DNA from: Rhodospirillales bacterium
Lineage (GTDB): Bacteria; Pseudomonadota; Alphaproteobacteria; UBA8366; JADFVY01
Direction of reading: 5' to 3'
NCBI GenBank assembly: GCA_020356105.1
Contig: CP070634.1
Span: 973,198 to 1,020,964 of the forward strand
DNA: 47,767 bases
Positions 25,184 to 33,978 of this stretch are shown here, piece by piece. Under the pieces are notes generated by a model. The model had not been told where the DNA came from and did not search any database. It saw only the letters and a program-made list of their open reading frames with translations. The translations under genes were made by a program, and so were the position numbers. Each line of letters begins with the position of its first letter. Within the stretch, counting starts at the first letter, position 1.

Positions 25184-25209
25184 AAGCACAACACGAAGGA
25201 GGCCGCCCG

Positions 25210-25815
25210 ATGACGGCACCCCGAGCTGCGGTCTTGACCTGTCTGATCTTGATAAGTGGTTGTACGAGCATGAAAACAGAAGATTTTGAGAATGCGACGC
25301 CAGCCCTGGTCCTAGAGGAGTATTTCGCGGGCGAGACTCGCGCCTGGGGGCTGTTCGAGGATCGGTTCGGGCGGTTGCGCCGCCAGTTCACGGTCGATAT
25401 CGAGGGGACGTGGGACGGCACTGTTCTGGTCCTGGACGAGCGGTTCGAGTTCGCCGACGGCCAATTGGACCGGCGCGTCTGGCGCATCACCAAGACCGGC
25501 CCGAACACCTATGAAGGACGCGCCGACGACGTCATTGGCGTCGCCCGCGGCGAGGCGCTCGGCAACGCACTCAACTGGCGTTACGATATGGATCTGAAGG
25601 TCGGCGACGGAACGCTGCGCGTGCACTTCAACGACTGGATGTTTCTGCAACCGTCGGGCGTGTTGCTCAATCGCGCGCGGGTCAGCAAATTCGGGATCTC
25701 GATCGGCGAAGTGACTCTGGCATTCATGAAGCCCGGCCTGGCGGCGCACATCGAACCGGAGACCGCAGTCGCGTCACCGTCCCTCCGCGTGGCTGCGACG
25801 GCGACCGGCCAGTAG
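25210..25815 (+). CDS. DUF3833 family lipoprotein
   Basis: This 201-residue protein has a lipoprotein signal peptide (AVLTCLILISGC, with the lipobox cysteine at 18) followed by a DUF3833 domain. Typical features are EYFAGETRAWGLFEDRFG, and LNWRYDMDLKVGDGT with FNDWMFLQ later on. The domain is beta-rich and its function is unknown. It is carried in RpoE-linked fatty-acid operons, suggesting an envelope role in lipid modification. The start has a strong GAAGGAGG Shine-Dalgarno sequence. It is the last gene of the operon. A small hairpin overlaps its stop (25805-25827) but lacks a U-run. Confidence 0.9.
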   Translation: MTAPRAAVLTCLILISGCTSMKTEDFENATPALVLEEYFAGETRAWGLFEDRFGRLRRQFTVDIEGTWDGTVLVLDERFEFADGQLDRRVWRITKTGPNTYEGRADDVIGVARGEALGNALNWRYDMDLKVGDGTLRVHFNDWMFLQPSGVLLNRARVSKFGISIGEVTLAFMKPGLAAHIEPETAVASPSLRVAATATGQ

Positions 25816-26166
25816 AGGGCGGGCCGGCAGCGAGACTTTCCTCTCGCCTGGCAGACAACCAGGTTCCGCCCTTCCGGAGACGCGTCCCACACCACGCGGG
25901 CCCGCTGCTACGTATGGGCTTACGCTGCTGCAATCGCGACACCCCCTTTTCACCGCCTCGCAAGCCGATGCGATAAGAGCGACGTGAACGTTCCTTACCT
26001 TATGTCTTGAAACCCACTCTCGTGATGCCCGGCAGGCAGGGATGCTGCCGCCCCCGCGCTTCTTCAGTCGCGCCGCCGTCCTTGCGACTGGTCACCTCTC
26101 ATTCCCGTGACATCGGTGGCGCGATGCAGCGCTGCACAACTCGCCCTTGTCCCAGGTTCGTCGCCG
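25816..26166. other. Intergenic region between convergent operons
   Basis: This 351-base stretch lies between the DUF3833 gene and the SDR gene, which end towards each other. Frames here are short and lack family features. Apart from the CCGGCC/GGCCGG pair at the left edge I see no terminator, repeat or gene. Confidence 0.5.
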
Positions 26167-26931
26167 TCAGCGACGCACCATCCGGCGGGTCACTGCGAAG
26201 AACAAGCGGTCGGGCAACAGGCGGAGCAGCTTCATCAAGATGGCGAACCGCCACGGGAACGTGACCTCGAACGCGGTGCGCCGCAGGCCTCGCATGATCT
26301 GCTCAACCGCTTCTTCGACCGGCATGAGAAACGGCATGGGGAAATCGTTCTTGTCGGTCAGCGGGGTTTCGACGAAGCCCGGGTTGATCAGCGTCAAGCG
26401 CACGCCGTGCAGTTCCAATTCCGGTTTCAGCGCTTCGCACATATTGATGACCCCCGCCTTGCTGGCACCGTAGGCGGCGGCCGTCGGCAGACCCCGGTAT
26501 CCGGCCAGCGATCCGACGACGGCAATATGCCCTTCGCCGTGCGCAAGAAATTTCGGCATGATGCAGGACAGGCTGGTGGCCGTACCCATTAGATTGGTTT
26601 CGACCAGGTGTCGGACCGTCTCGACTGAGAATCCGACGGCGTTGACGGGCGTGTGCGTGCCGGCGTTGAGAACCGCAAGGTCGATCCGCCCCATGTTCTC
26701 CTCGATCCGGCCAAGGACCGTTTCGGTCGCCGCCAGATCGGTGATGTCGAGCGGGTAGCTGCGCACCCGGCCGGGCGGACATTCCTCGACCAGGCTGCCC
26801 AAATCCTCCTCGGAGCGCGCGCTGGCGGCAACGTTCCAGCCGTCATGAGCAAGACGTCGCGCGAGCGCGCGGCCGATCCCCTTGCCCGCGCCCGTGATCC
26901 AGGCGACCTTTTCCTGCGAGGCCTCACCCAT
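26167..26931 (-). CDS. Short-chain dehydrogenase/reductase
   Basis: From the ATG at 26931 the protein has 254 residues. The Rossmann glycine motif TGAGKGIG lies near residue 14, the NAG motif mid-sequence, a catalytic serine in VVGSLAGYRG, and the YxxxK pair in YGASKAG. It should oxidise or reduce a hydroxyl or keto group with NAD(P)H. Its C-terminal extension (LMKLLRLLPDRLFFAVTRRM) is basic and hydrophobic, fitting a membrane-associated lipid substrate. The ATG at 26931 overlaps the upstream gene end by eight bases. ATGs at 26952 and 26994 are alternatives. The pair with DUF6134 may belong to the same stress regulon as the operon opposite. Confidence 0.88.
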   Translation of the reverse strand: MGEASQEKVAWITGAGKGIGRALARRLAHDGWNVAASARSEEDLGSLVEECPPGRVRSYPLDITDLAATETVLGRIEENMGRIDLAVLNAGTHTPVNAVGFSVETVRHLVETNLMGTATSLSCIMPKFLAHGEGHIAVVGSLAGYRGLPTAAAYGASKAGVINMCEALKPELELHGVRLTLINPGFVETPLTDKNDFPMPFLMPVEEAVEQIMRGLRRTAFEVTFPWRFAILMKLLRLLPDRLFFAVTRRMVRR

Positions 26932-27658
26932 TTGCCGCATGGGCGCCGACATGTCCTTGGCACCGACGACACGCATATTCGACAGTTGATCCATCCTGAC
27001 CGCGGAAGCGCAGCTTCACCCAGCGCCCCTGATCGTCATACCAGACCTCGGCATCGATTTCGCCTGTGTACGCGTACCGGGTCGCCATCACCGGGCCACG
27101 TTCGGTGGCAATTTCCTCGCGGCCCCGCCGTTCGATATTCACCGCGTTGACGCGACCGGTCAGCGTGTTCAGCACGCGGGTCTGATTCAGAACCGCAACG
27201 TTCCAGTGATTGGTGGGAAACAGAATGCTGTCAACGGCGGTGCGGTCCTCACCGGTCCGGATCGCCATGCCCGCGCCGTCGCGGGCGGCTTGGATCACCG
27301 ACTTCGTGCCGTTGTCGTTGACGGTCGCGGTGAGCTGCAACAGTCGGCCGTCGCGCCAGCGACTGTCGGAGTGGTAGCGGTATCGAAACGCGGTGAAGAA
27401 CAGGACTTCGATCTCAAGCTGGAATGTGTTCACCACGCGAAGACTGTCGCCCGCTTGCTCGAAACGAACCTCGTGAAATCCGACCTTATCGCCCTTACGA
27501 TAGACGTCGAACGCGATGTCTGGACCATAGAGCTCGAACGGATCGGGGTATTGCGGACGGCTATCCGGCCGCTCCGCGGCCGCCGACCAGACTGGCGACA
27601 CCGCGACGGCGAGCGTGATGGCTAGGCTGCGGACGAGCATTCTGCGACGTCGTGTCAT
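26924..27658 (-). CDS. Secreted DUF6134-type protein
   Basis: This 244-residue protein has a signal peptide (RSLAITLAVAVSPVWSAAA). The body is beta-rich (FDVYRKGDKVGFHEVRFEQ, FQLEIEVLFFTAFRYRYHS), consistent with my memory of DUF6134, a periplasmic family related in style to DUF3108. It may bind a lipid or carry it across the periplasm. It precedes the SDR gene with an eight-base overlap. A GAGGGAACC Shine-Dalgarno sequence lies before the ATG at 27658, and a candidate RpoE promoter lies 32 bases upstream. Confidence 0.75.
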   Translation of the reverse strand: MTRRRRMLVRSLAITLAVAVSPVWSAAAERPDSRPQYPDPFELYGPDIAFDVYRKGDKVGFHEVRFEQAGDSLRVVNTFQLEIEVLFFTAFRYRYHSDSRWRDGRLLQLTATVNDNGTKSVIQAARDGAGMAIRTGEDRTAVDSILFPTNHWNVAVLNQTRVLNTLTGRVNAVNIERRGREEIATERGPVMATRYAYTGEIDAEVWYDDQGRWVKLRFRGQDGSTVEYACRRCQGHVGAHAANG

Positions 27659-27689
27659 CCCGGTTCCCTCGATTTGGTCTCGATGAACG

Positions 27690-27718
27690 TGATACGACAG
27701 CGCCGGGCAAACGGATCA
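27690..27718 (-). promoter_or_regulatory. Weak candidate RpoE promoter of the DUF6134-SDR pair
   Basis: On the minus strand TGATCC (plus positions 27713-27718) is followed after 18 bases by TATCA (27690-27694). The -35 and the spacing are identical to those at 20366-20394. The -10 keeps only T, A and the final A of TAAGA. The expected transcription start would fall near 27683, 25 bases before the gene. Confidence 0.35.
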
Positions 27719-27888
27719 CCCGTTCTTTGCGCCCGACCCCACCCCTGTCCGGCGACCAGGATCAAGCGGCCGACGCCGTCTTCAGTGCGGCCTGACGGGT
27801 CTGCACGAAGCCCCGGACAGGCGCGTTTGGTGGTCTTTGCGTGCCGAGCCGTGATACCATGCCGGTCTGTCAACCGCCGGAGCCGCCG

Positions 27889-28125
27889 ATGACGCCAGAA
27901 ACCCTGTCGCTGATGCTTGATCTCGTTGAATGGGTTGCGGCTCGACCACGCCCCTACGCCGAGGTCATGGACGCCTGGCGGACGTCGTGCCCGCGTCTGA
28001 CGGTCTGGGAGGATGCCCTCGACGAGGGCCTCGTGACCCACGAGCAGCGGGACGGCAGCAGCCTGTATGTCACGGCGACGCCCGCGGGGCGGGCGTTCAT
28101 CGCGACTCATCGCGGGCCGTGCTAA
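27889..28125 (+). CDS. Small hypothetical protein, winged-helix-like
   Basis: This 78-residue protein (MTPETLSLMLDLVEWVAARP) has alternating helices and a C-terminal hairpin-like end (GSSLYVTATPAGRAFIATHR), an outline seen in winged-helix domains of MarR or PadR style. I do not recognise the family and assign no function. The start at 27889 is preferred to 27841 because sequence before it looks non-coding. Its end overlaps the 3' end of the disrupted gspK frame by four bases. Confidence 0.55.
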   Translation: MTPETLSLMLDLVEWVAARPRPYAEVMDAWRTSCPRLTVWEDALDEGLVTHEQRDGSSLYVTATPAGRAFIATHRGPC

Positions 28126-29042
28126 CCCGCTCCCTTCGGGGTGCCGACCGCCAGCGCCGGGCGCCAGCCATGGGTGACGAAGGGCGGGTCGGCGCCGGGC
28201 CGCAGCTCGATCACCGCCTCGCGCAGAAAGACTCCTCCCCCGGGTGTCTCGGCCTTTGCGGTGACGTAAACGACGCGGCCCCGGCCGCGGGCAAGCCAGC
28301 GCCTTGCCTCAGCCGGGATGAGGCCCAGCAGCCTACTGTCGCCGCCGTTCGACGTCGCTTCCGCGCGCGCCGCAATCAACGCGTCCGCCGCGTCTTATGA
28401 CATCCCCGGCAGCGCAAGCAAGGCGAGGCGCGGCGCGGCGACCGGATCGACTCCGCGCTGGCGCGACCAAACGGTGACGGCCCCTTCGATCGCGGTGTAG
28501 AGAATCATATCGATGCCGGGGATGCGAACGATTTCGCCGGGCGTGGCGAAGGGCCCGTTGCCGACCCGCACGCTCAGCCCGGCACGGTCGTAATCGGCCT
28601 GCTCGGCGCCACCCGGCGCCGCGTCCTCGTCGCGGTCACGCCAATCGGCGATCCGCGCGGCAAGGACTTCCGCCTGATCCTGATCGACGCCGACGGCCCT
28701 GAACAGGCCCGCGAGCAGATCCGGCGGCGCGGCGTTGAGATCGATGCGGCCCGTCGCATCATGGACGGCGATTTCAACGTGTCCCGCGTTCAGTTCGAGC
28801 CGATGCGTCGCGCCGTCGGCGGTCCAACGGGTCTCGGCATCCCGGTCCAGCAATCGCGGTATCGCGAAGAAGATGCCACCCTCGGCGAGGGCGTCGGCCT
28901 GGGCGGAGTCAACCAGGTTGCGGGTGAGCCGCAATTCGCTGCGAGTTGTCGTCAGCAAGCTGCCGGCGATCACCGCGAGCAGCAGCGCGAACCAGAGCAC
29001 CGCGATCAGCGCGACGCCGCGGTTGCGAGCAGGGCGCACCAC
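28122..29042 (-). pseudogene. gspK: Type II secretion minor pseudopilin GspK, interrupted by an in-frame TAA
   Basis: From a GTG at 29042, two bases past the gspD stop, the frame encodes the GspK start (RNRGVALIAVLWFALLLA, pseudopilin-like helix without Glu5) and the SAM-like and ferredoxin-like core (ATGRIDLNAAPPDLLAGLFR, NGPFATPGEIVRIPGID). It stops at a TAA at 28395-28397 after LALLALPGMS. The same frame continues without another stop to 28122 (DAADALIAARAEATSNGG, then RWLARGRGRVVYVTAKAE and HGWRPA), which is the expected end of GspK. The full frame has about 306 codons, close to the family length. The stop removes about 91 residues. GspK caps the pseudopilus tip with GspI and GspJ. An ATG at 29099 is a possible longer start inside gspD. 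A sequencing or assembly error is also possible. Confidence 0.85.
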
Positions 29043-29043
29043 C

Positions 29044-31281
29044 CTATTCCGCCGGCTCCTGCTCGGCCGGTTTGACTTCCTGGTAGACCTTGGCTTCAAG
29101 CCGCTCGATCTCCTCGATCCTGCGTCGCAGCTCGTCGGTAATCTCGCGTGCTTCCCGCATGTTGCTGACGACCCGAGGCGTCACCAGCACCAGCAATTCG
29201 TTGCGGATTATCGTGTCGGTCGTGGAGCGGAACAACGCGCCGACAAAGGGGATCTTCGACAGACCCGGCACACCCACCTTGGTGTTCGACTTGTTGTCCT
29301 GAATCAGCCCGCCCAGCGCGACGGTCTGGCCGCTCTGCACCGCGGCGGTGGTGTTGATGACGCGTTTCTCGATCGTCGGGGTGAGCGATCCGGCCGCCGT
29401 ATCCGGACTGACCTGGCTGACCTCCTGCTCGATCTCCATGATCACCAGCCCGCCTTCGTTGACGCGCGGGGTTACCGTGAGGATCACGCCGGTGTCCCTG
29501 AGCTCGACGTTGCTGATGAAATCCGTGGTGCCGGTATCCGGATCCTGGGTGCTCTGGGTAGACAACTGGGTGGCGACCGATACCTGGTCGCCGACCTGGA
29601 GTCGCGCTTCCTGGTTGTTCAGGACCATGACCTGCGGAGCCGAGATGACGTTGACGTCCGTGACGCTGGCCAGCATGTCGATCACGAAATTGGAGTTGGT
29701 CGAGGTGAAGACGTAGGACAGGCCCGGCACGGTGGCGCCGGGGGCCGTCGTCGCCGTGCCGCTGAACGTTATGCTGTTCCTGCCGTCACTGCTTTGCAGG
29801 AACCAACGGACACCGTATCTCAGAGAATCGGTCAACGTAACGTCGGCGATCGTCACCTCGATCAGCACCTCCAGCGGCCGCCGATCGATCTCGCGCAGCG
29901 CCCGCAGGATTGCGCGATATTCGGCGGGGCTCGCCGAGATCAGCAAGGCATTGCGGCTCTCGTCCGCGACGATCCGGACTTCCGATTCCGGGGCCAGGGC
30001 GATCGCCTCGGGCTCCAGCGCGGCAACGTTCCGGGAACCGGTTTGGCCGGTCCCTTGTGCGCGCTGTGCCTGGGGCTGGACCGTGACGGGCGTTGTCCCG
30101 GCCTGTTGCTGCGCGGGCGTCGAGGAGATCTCCACCGGCTCGAGGCCCGGCGCCACGATCGAGCCCCGCTCGACGCGTTGCGTTTCCGAGGTTTCGCCGA
30201 AGACCTGGTTTAAGACGTCGGCGATGTCCACGGCCTTGCCGTTCTGGACGAAGTAGATGTACAGCTGGTCGGCCGCCGTCTGGGTCCCGCGGTCCAGCCG
30301 CTGAACCCAGCGACGCACCTCGTCGAGATAGCGCGGCTGCTGCGAGACCGCCAGCACCGCGTTCATGCGTTCGACTGGCATCAGGCGGATGAGCCCGGAC
30401 AGCGCTCCGCCCTGTTCGGTATCGAGGATCAGGCCGAGCTCTTCCATGATGGTTTCCGGGTCGGAGAACTCCAGCGGGAACACTCCGAACGACATGCCCG
30501 CGAGCCAGTTGACGTCGAACACCCGTACCGTATCGAGAAGAGCCGCCAGTTCCGGTTGCGAGCCGGCCAGGATCAGAAGGTTCCGTGAACGGTCGACATG
30601 CAGCACCGCCTCGGGTCCGGCCAGCGGTGCCAGGGTCTCCCTCATGTCCTCTGCGGCAATATACCGCAGTTGGACGACCTGGACGCCGTAGCCGGCGCCG
30701 CTCTCTCCGGCTCGAAGCCGGATCGAACGCTGGCTGCGAGCCGCGCTCTGAAGGGTTTCCACCCGATAGATCGCGCCATCAAGCACCAGCGCGGCACCGT
30801 GTAGCCGCAGGATGCTCTCGAGCGCCGGCAGCAGCGCGTCACGGGACAGTGGGCGCTCGGTCTGCGCCGTCACGGTGCCCTGAACGTCGGGTGCGATAAC
30901 GTAGTTCAGCCCCAGAATTTCGCCGAGCGTCGCCTTTATGACCTGACGAATATCGGCGTCGGCAAAATCCAGGGTGATATCGCCATCGTCTCCGACCTGG
31001 ATCGTTACGGGCGCATCGGAATCGCCGCTGATGAAATTGCCGGTACCCCGGAATATCCTGTACTCCGGCTTGTCGGGCTGGGCCGCTTCATCGCCGGATC
31101 CGGCCGTATCGTCTCGCATGGCGTCGCCGCGACCGAGTTCGCTGAGTCCCGGTCGTTGCGGGGCCGGCTCGAACTCCGGCTCGATCCCCTCGGATTGGGA
31201 GAGGCGCTCGCAGCCCGGCAGCGACAGTACCAATATCGACAACAGGAGGCCAAATGAGCGTCCGCGGCTACGGCTCAACAT
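29044..31281 (-). CDS. gspD: Type II secretion system secretin GspD
   Basis: This 745-residue protein has a lipobox-like signal (ILVLSLPGC). An N0 domain (VTIQVGDDGDITLDFADADI) is followed by N1-N3 repeats (VVQLRYIAAEDMRETL, VFPLEFSDPETIMEELG) and the C-terminal secretin domain (VISAPQVMVLNNQEARLQVG, VALGGLIQDNKSNT). It forms the outer-membrane channel. The long proline-, glutamine- and threonine-rich linker between N2 and N3 (about residues 385-430) is a common feature. It is transcribed divergently from gspO-gspN and is followed by gspK two bases away. Confidence 0.95.
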   Translation of the reverse strand: MLSRSRGRSFGLLLSILVLSLPGCERLSQSEGIEPEFEPAPQRPGLSELGRGDAMRDDTAGSGDEAAQPDKPEYRIFRGTGNFISGDSDAPVTIQVGDDGDITLDFADADIRQVIKATLGEILGLNYVIAPDVQGTVTAQTERPLSRDALLPALESILRLHGAALVLDGAIYRVETLQSAARSQRSIRLRAGESGAGYGVQVVQLRYIAAEDMRETLAPLAGPEAVLHVDRSRNLLILAGSQPELAALLDTVRVFDVNWLAGMSFGVFPLEFSDPETIMEELGLILDTEQGGALSGLIRLMPVERMNAVLAVSQQPRYLDEVRRWVQRLDRGTQTAADQLYIYFVQNGKAVDIADVLNQVFGETSETQRVERGSIVAPGLEPVEISSTPAQQQAGTTPVTVQPQAQRAQGTGQTGSRNVAALEPEAIALAPESEVRIVADESRNALLISASPAEYRAILRALREIDRRPLEVLIEVTIADVTLTDSLRYGVRWFLQSSDGRNSITFSGTATTAPGATVPGLSYVFTSTNSNFVIDMLASVTDVNVISAPQVMVLNNQEARLQVGDQVSVATQLSTQSTQDPDTGTTDFISNVELRDTGVILTVTPRVNEGGLVIMEIEQEVSQVSPDTAAGSLTPTIEKRVINTTAAVQSGQTVALGGLIQDNKSNTKVGVPGLSKIPFVGALFRSTTDTIIRNELLVLVTPRVVSNMREAREITDELRRRIEEIERLEAKVYQEVKPAEQEPAE

Positions 31282-31427
31282 GCAGACATCCCTTCAAACC
31301 GTTTACCTTTCCATTCATTGCCCGTAAGACGGTCGATGGAATCGCGTTCCCAGTAAAGCAATCTTAAGTCCTACAGGATATATGAAGAATTGGTTAGCAT
31401 TCGGGCGCCAGCGACCCGATATTGCGT

Positions 31428-31433
31428 TATAAT
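31428..31433 (+). promoter_or_regulatory. Possible -10 element of the gspO operon
   Basis: A perfect TATAAT at 31428-31433 lies 39 bases before gspO in an AT-enriched divergent region. No recognisable -35 hexamer occurs 15-19 bases upstream. The site may need an activator or another sigma factor. Confidence 0.35.
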
Positions 31434-31472
31434 GCATTGAAACACCAGACCCGAAGGTAGATTCGCGACGCT

Positions 31473-32231
31473 ATGTCCCAATACCTGTCAGACCAATGGA
31501 TCTGGCCCGTCATCGCTGCGCCGTTCATCGGCAGCTTCATCGGCGTGCTGATTCTGCGGCTGCCCGCCGGGCAGCCGATCGGAATGGTGCGCTCTGCTTG
31601 CCCGCATTGCAGCGTAACACTCGGCGCCACCGATCTGGTCCCGTTCGCCAGCTGGCTGTTGCTGCGGGGCCGCTGCCGCCATTGCAGTGCCGCGCTGGGC
31701 GCGTTCTACCCAGGCATCGAGGCAGCTTCGCTGGTGGTCGCCGCGTGGGCAGTACTGGTATTGCCGGGGCCGTTGTCGTGGATCGGCTGCATCTTGGGCT
31801 GGACGCTACTCGCTGCGGCCATGATCGACTTGCGCCACCTCGTGCTCCCGGACGTGCTGGTCCTGCCGCTTATTCCTGCCGGCCTTGCCGTGCATGCGCT
31901 GATCGCGCCGGAGCGTCTGCCCGATCATGCCATCGGCGCCGTGATCGGCTATCTTGGATTCGTTGCGATACGGGGCCTTTATGGCGCGATCCGCCGACGC
32001 GAGGGGCTGGGTCTCGGCGATGCCAAGCTGTTGGCCGCTGCCGGCGCCTGGGTCGGCTGGCAGGGGCTGCCCAGCGTCGTATTCCTGGGCGCCATGCTGA
32101 CGCTCGCCGGCCTGCTGGCAGTGGCGGCCGCGGGCGGTAAGGTGGACGCCAAGGGTGAAATTCCTTTCGGGCCCGCGCTTGCCCTTGCGTTTTGGATCGT
32201 CTGGCTGCATGGCCCACTGGTGGCGGTATGA
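31473..32231 (+). CDS. gspO: Type II secretion prepilin peptidase GspO
   Basis: This 252-residue integral membrane protein has the cytoplasmic zinc-type cysteine pairs (CPHC and CRHC near residues 46 and 71) and two aspartates of the aspartic peptidase site, one in MIDLRHLVLPD and one in GLGDAKL. It cleaves the leader peptides of GspG-K and N-methylates the new N-terminus. The Shine-Dalgarno sequence is weak. It overlaps gspE as ATGA, so it opens a tightly packed operon. Confidence 0.95.
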   Translation: MSQYLSDQWIWPVIAAPFIGSFIGVLILRLPAGQPIGMVRSACPHCSVTLGATDLVPFASWLLLRGRCRHCSAALGAFYPGIEAASLVVAAWAVLVLPGPLSWIGCILGWTLLAAAMIDLRHLVLPDVLVLPLIPAGLAVHALIAPERLPDHAIGAVIGYLGFVAIRGLYGAIRRREGLGLGDAKLLAAAGAWVGWQGLPSVVFLGAMLTLAGLLAVAAAGGKVDAKGEIPFGPALALAFWIVWLHGPLVAV

Positions 32232-33976
32232 GTGCTGAATTCGAAACGACAGGACGGGTTGAACCGAGGATTGTCAGTCAGTCTGACGCGTTTCTCGACG
32301 CCTTGGCGGATGAGCTGATTTCGTCCGGCAAGCTGCAGGCGCCGGCCCTGGCGCGGGCGCGACGTGTGTCTGCCGAAACCGGTGAGCGATTGGACTCCGT
32401 TCTCACCAAGCTGGGTCTCCTCTCCGACAAGGATCTCGCCCAGGCGATGGCTGATTCGGCCGGCCTTGAGCTTGCCCGCGACAACGATTTTCCGCAGGAT
32501 CCCCTGTTCGAGACGGAGCTCAGCCCGCGTTTCCTGCGGCAAGCGCGACTGGTGCCGATGTTCGAAGATGGCGAGCGGGTCGTCGCAGCGGTGGCGGACC
32601 CGCTTGATACCTTCGCGGTCGATGCGTTGCGCCTTGCGACGGAACGACCGGTCGAACTCCGCATCGCAACGCCGGCTCAGATCGAAGCGGCCCTGGATCG
32701 ACTGTACGGGGACGCCAATGCCATCGAGGTGCTGGCGCGGGACGCGGGCGAAGATGCCGCCGGTCAGGCGGATGCCGATGTCGAGCGGCTGCGTGACCAG
32801 GCAAGCGAGGCGCCGGTCATCCGTCTCGTCAATCTGTTGATCGAACGCGCCGTGGAAGAGGGCGCCTCGGACGTTCATCTCGAACCCTTCGAGGGACGCC
32901 TGCGGGTGCGCTACCGCCTTGACGGCGTGCTGCGTGAGGTCGAGGCGCCGCCGGCTCGGTTGGCCCAGGCGGTCGTCTCGCGGGTCAAGATCATGGCCCG
33001 GCTCAATATCGCCGAGCGGCGGCTGCCCCAGGATGGCCGCATCCGCCTCGCCAGCCGTGGGCGCGAAATCGACCTGCGCGTCTCGACGGCGCCGGCCGTG
33101 CATGGCGAGAGTGTCGTTCTGCGTATCCTCGACCGCGAGGGTGTCTCGCTCGATTTCGGTAGCCTTGGTTTCGCCGATGACGCGGCGGATCGGTATCTCA
33201 GGCTGCTGGATATCCCGCATGGGGTGCTGCTCCTCACCGGGCCGACCGGCAGCGGCAAGACCACGACACTCTATGCATCCCTGCTGCGGCTCAACACCGA
33301 CGAGCGAAAGATCCTTACCGTCGAGGATCCGGTCGAATATCAGCTCGACGGGATCATTCAGGTGCAGGTCAAGCCGGATATCAGCCTGACCTTCGCCTCG
33401 GCGTTGCGCAGTTTCCTGCGGCAGGATCCGGACATCATGATGGTGGGTGAGATCCGCGATCTCGAGACCGCGCAGATCGCGGTGCAGGCGGCGCTGACCG
33501 GCCACCTGGTGTTGTCCACCCTGCATACCAACGAGGCGGCGGGCGCCGTGACCCGGCTGCTGGAAATGGGCGTGCCCGACTATCTGCTGAGCTCCACCCT
33601 GAATGGTGTTGCGGCGCAGCGCCTGGTGCGGCGCTTGTGCGCGGATTGTCGCGAGGCCTATGCCCCCGACGACGCCCTGATCGAGCGCCTCAAGATGGAC
33701 AAGCTGCTGCCTGGCGGTCCGCCCGAGACCCTATACCGGGCGGTTGGTTGCGACTCGTGCGGCGGCAGCGGATATCATGGTCGCCTGGGGGTCATCGAGG
33801 TGTTGGTGATGAGCGACGAGATTCGCCGACTCGTCCTGGCCGAATCGGACGCCCACACCATCGAACAGGCGGCCCGGGCCGAGGGCATGCGCACGCTGTA
33901 TGAGGACGCGTTGGCCAAGGCGGCTGCCGGTGCGACCAGCATCGAGGAAGTGCTGCGGACGACGCGGGGCGACTGA
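32228..33976 (+). CDS. gspE: Type II secretion ATPase GspE
   Basis: This 582-residue cytosolic ATPase has an N-terminal GspE/MshEN domain (LDSVLTKLGLLSDKDLAQAM, near residue 55) and the AAA-type core. Walker A GPTGSGKTTTLY is near residue 340, Walker B-like MMVGEIRDLETA near 400, and a four-cysteine zinc element (CADC and CDSC) near 475-515. It powers pseudopilus assembly. The ATG at 32228 overlaps gspO by four bases. A 5' extension to 32192 in this frame is not used. Confidence 0.96.
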   Translation: MSAEFETTGRVEPRIVSQSDAFLDALADELISSGKLQAPALARARRVSAETGERLDSVLTKLGLLSDKDLAQAMADSAGLELARDNDFPQDPLFETELSPRFLRQARLVPMFEDGERVVAAVADPLDTFAVDALRLATERPVELRIATPAQIEAALDRLYGDANAIEVLARDAGEDAAGQADADVERLRDQASEAPVIRLVNLLIERAVEEGASDVHLEPFEGRLRVRYRLDGVLREVEAPPARLAQAVVSRVKIMARLNIAERRLPQDGRIRLASRGREIDLRVSTAPAVHGESVVLRILDREGVSLDFGSLGFADDAADRYLRLLDIPHGVLLLTGPTGSGKTTTLYASLLRLNTDERKILTVEDPVEYQLDGIIQVQVKPDISLTFASALRSFLRQDPDIMMVGEIRDLETAQIAVQAALTGHLVLSTLHTNEAAGAVTRLLEMGVPDYLLSSTLNGVAAQRLVRRLCADCREAYAPDDALIERLKMDKLLPGGPPETLYRAVGCDSCGGSGYHGRLGVIEVLVMSDEIRRLVLAESDAHTIEQAARAEGMRTLYEDALAKAAAGATSIEEVLRTTRGD

Positions 33977-33978
33977 GG

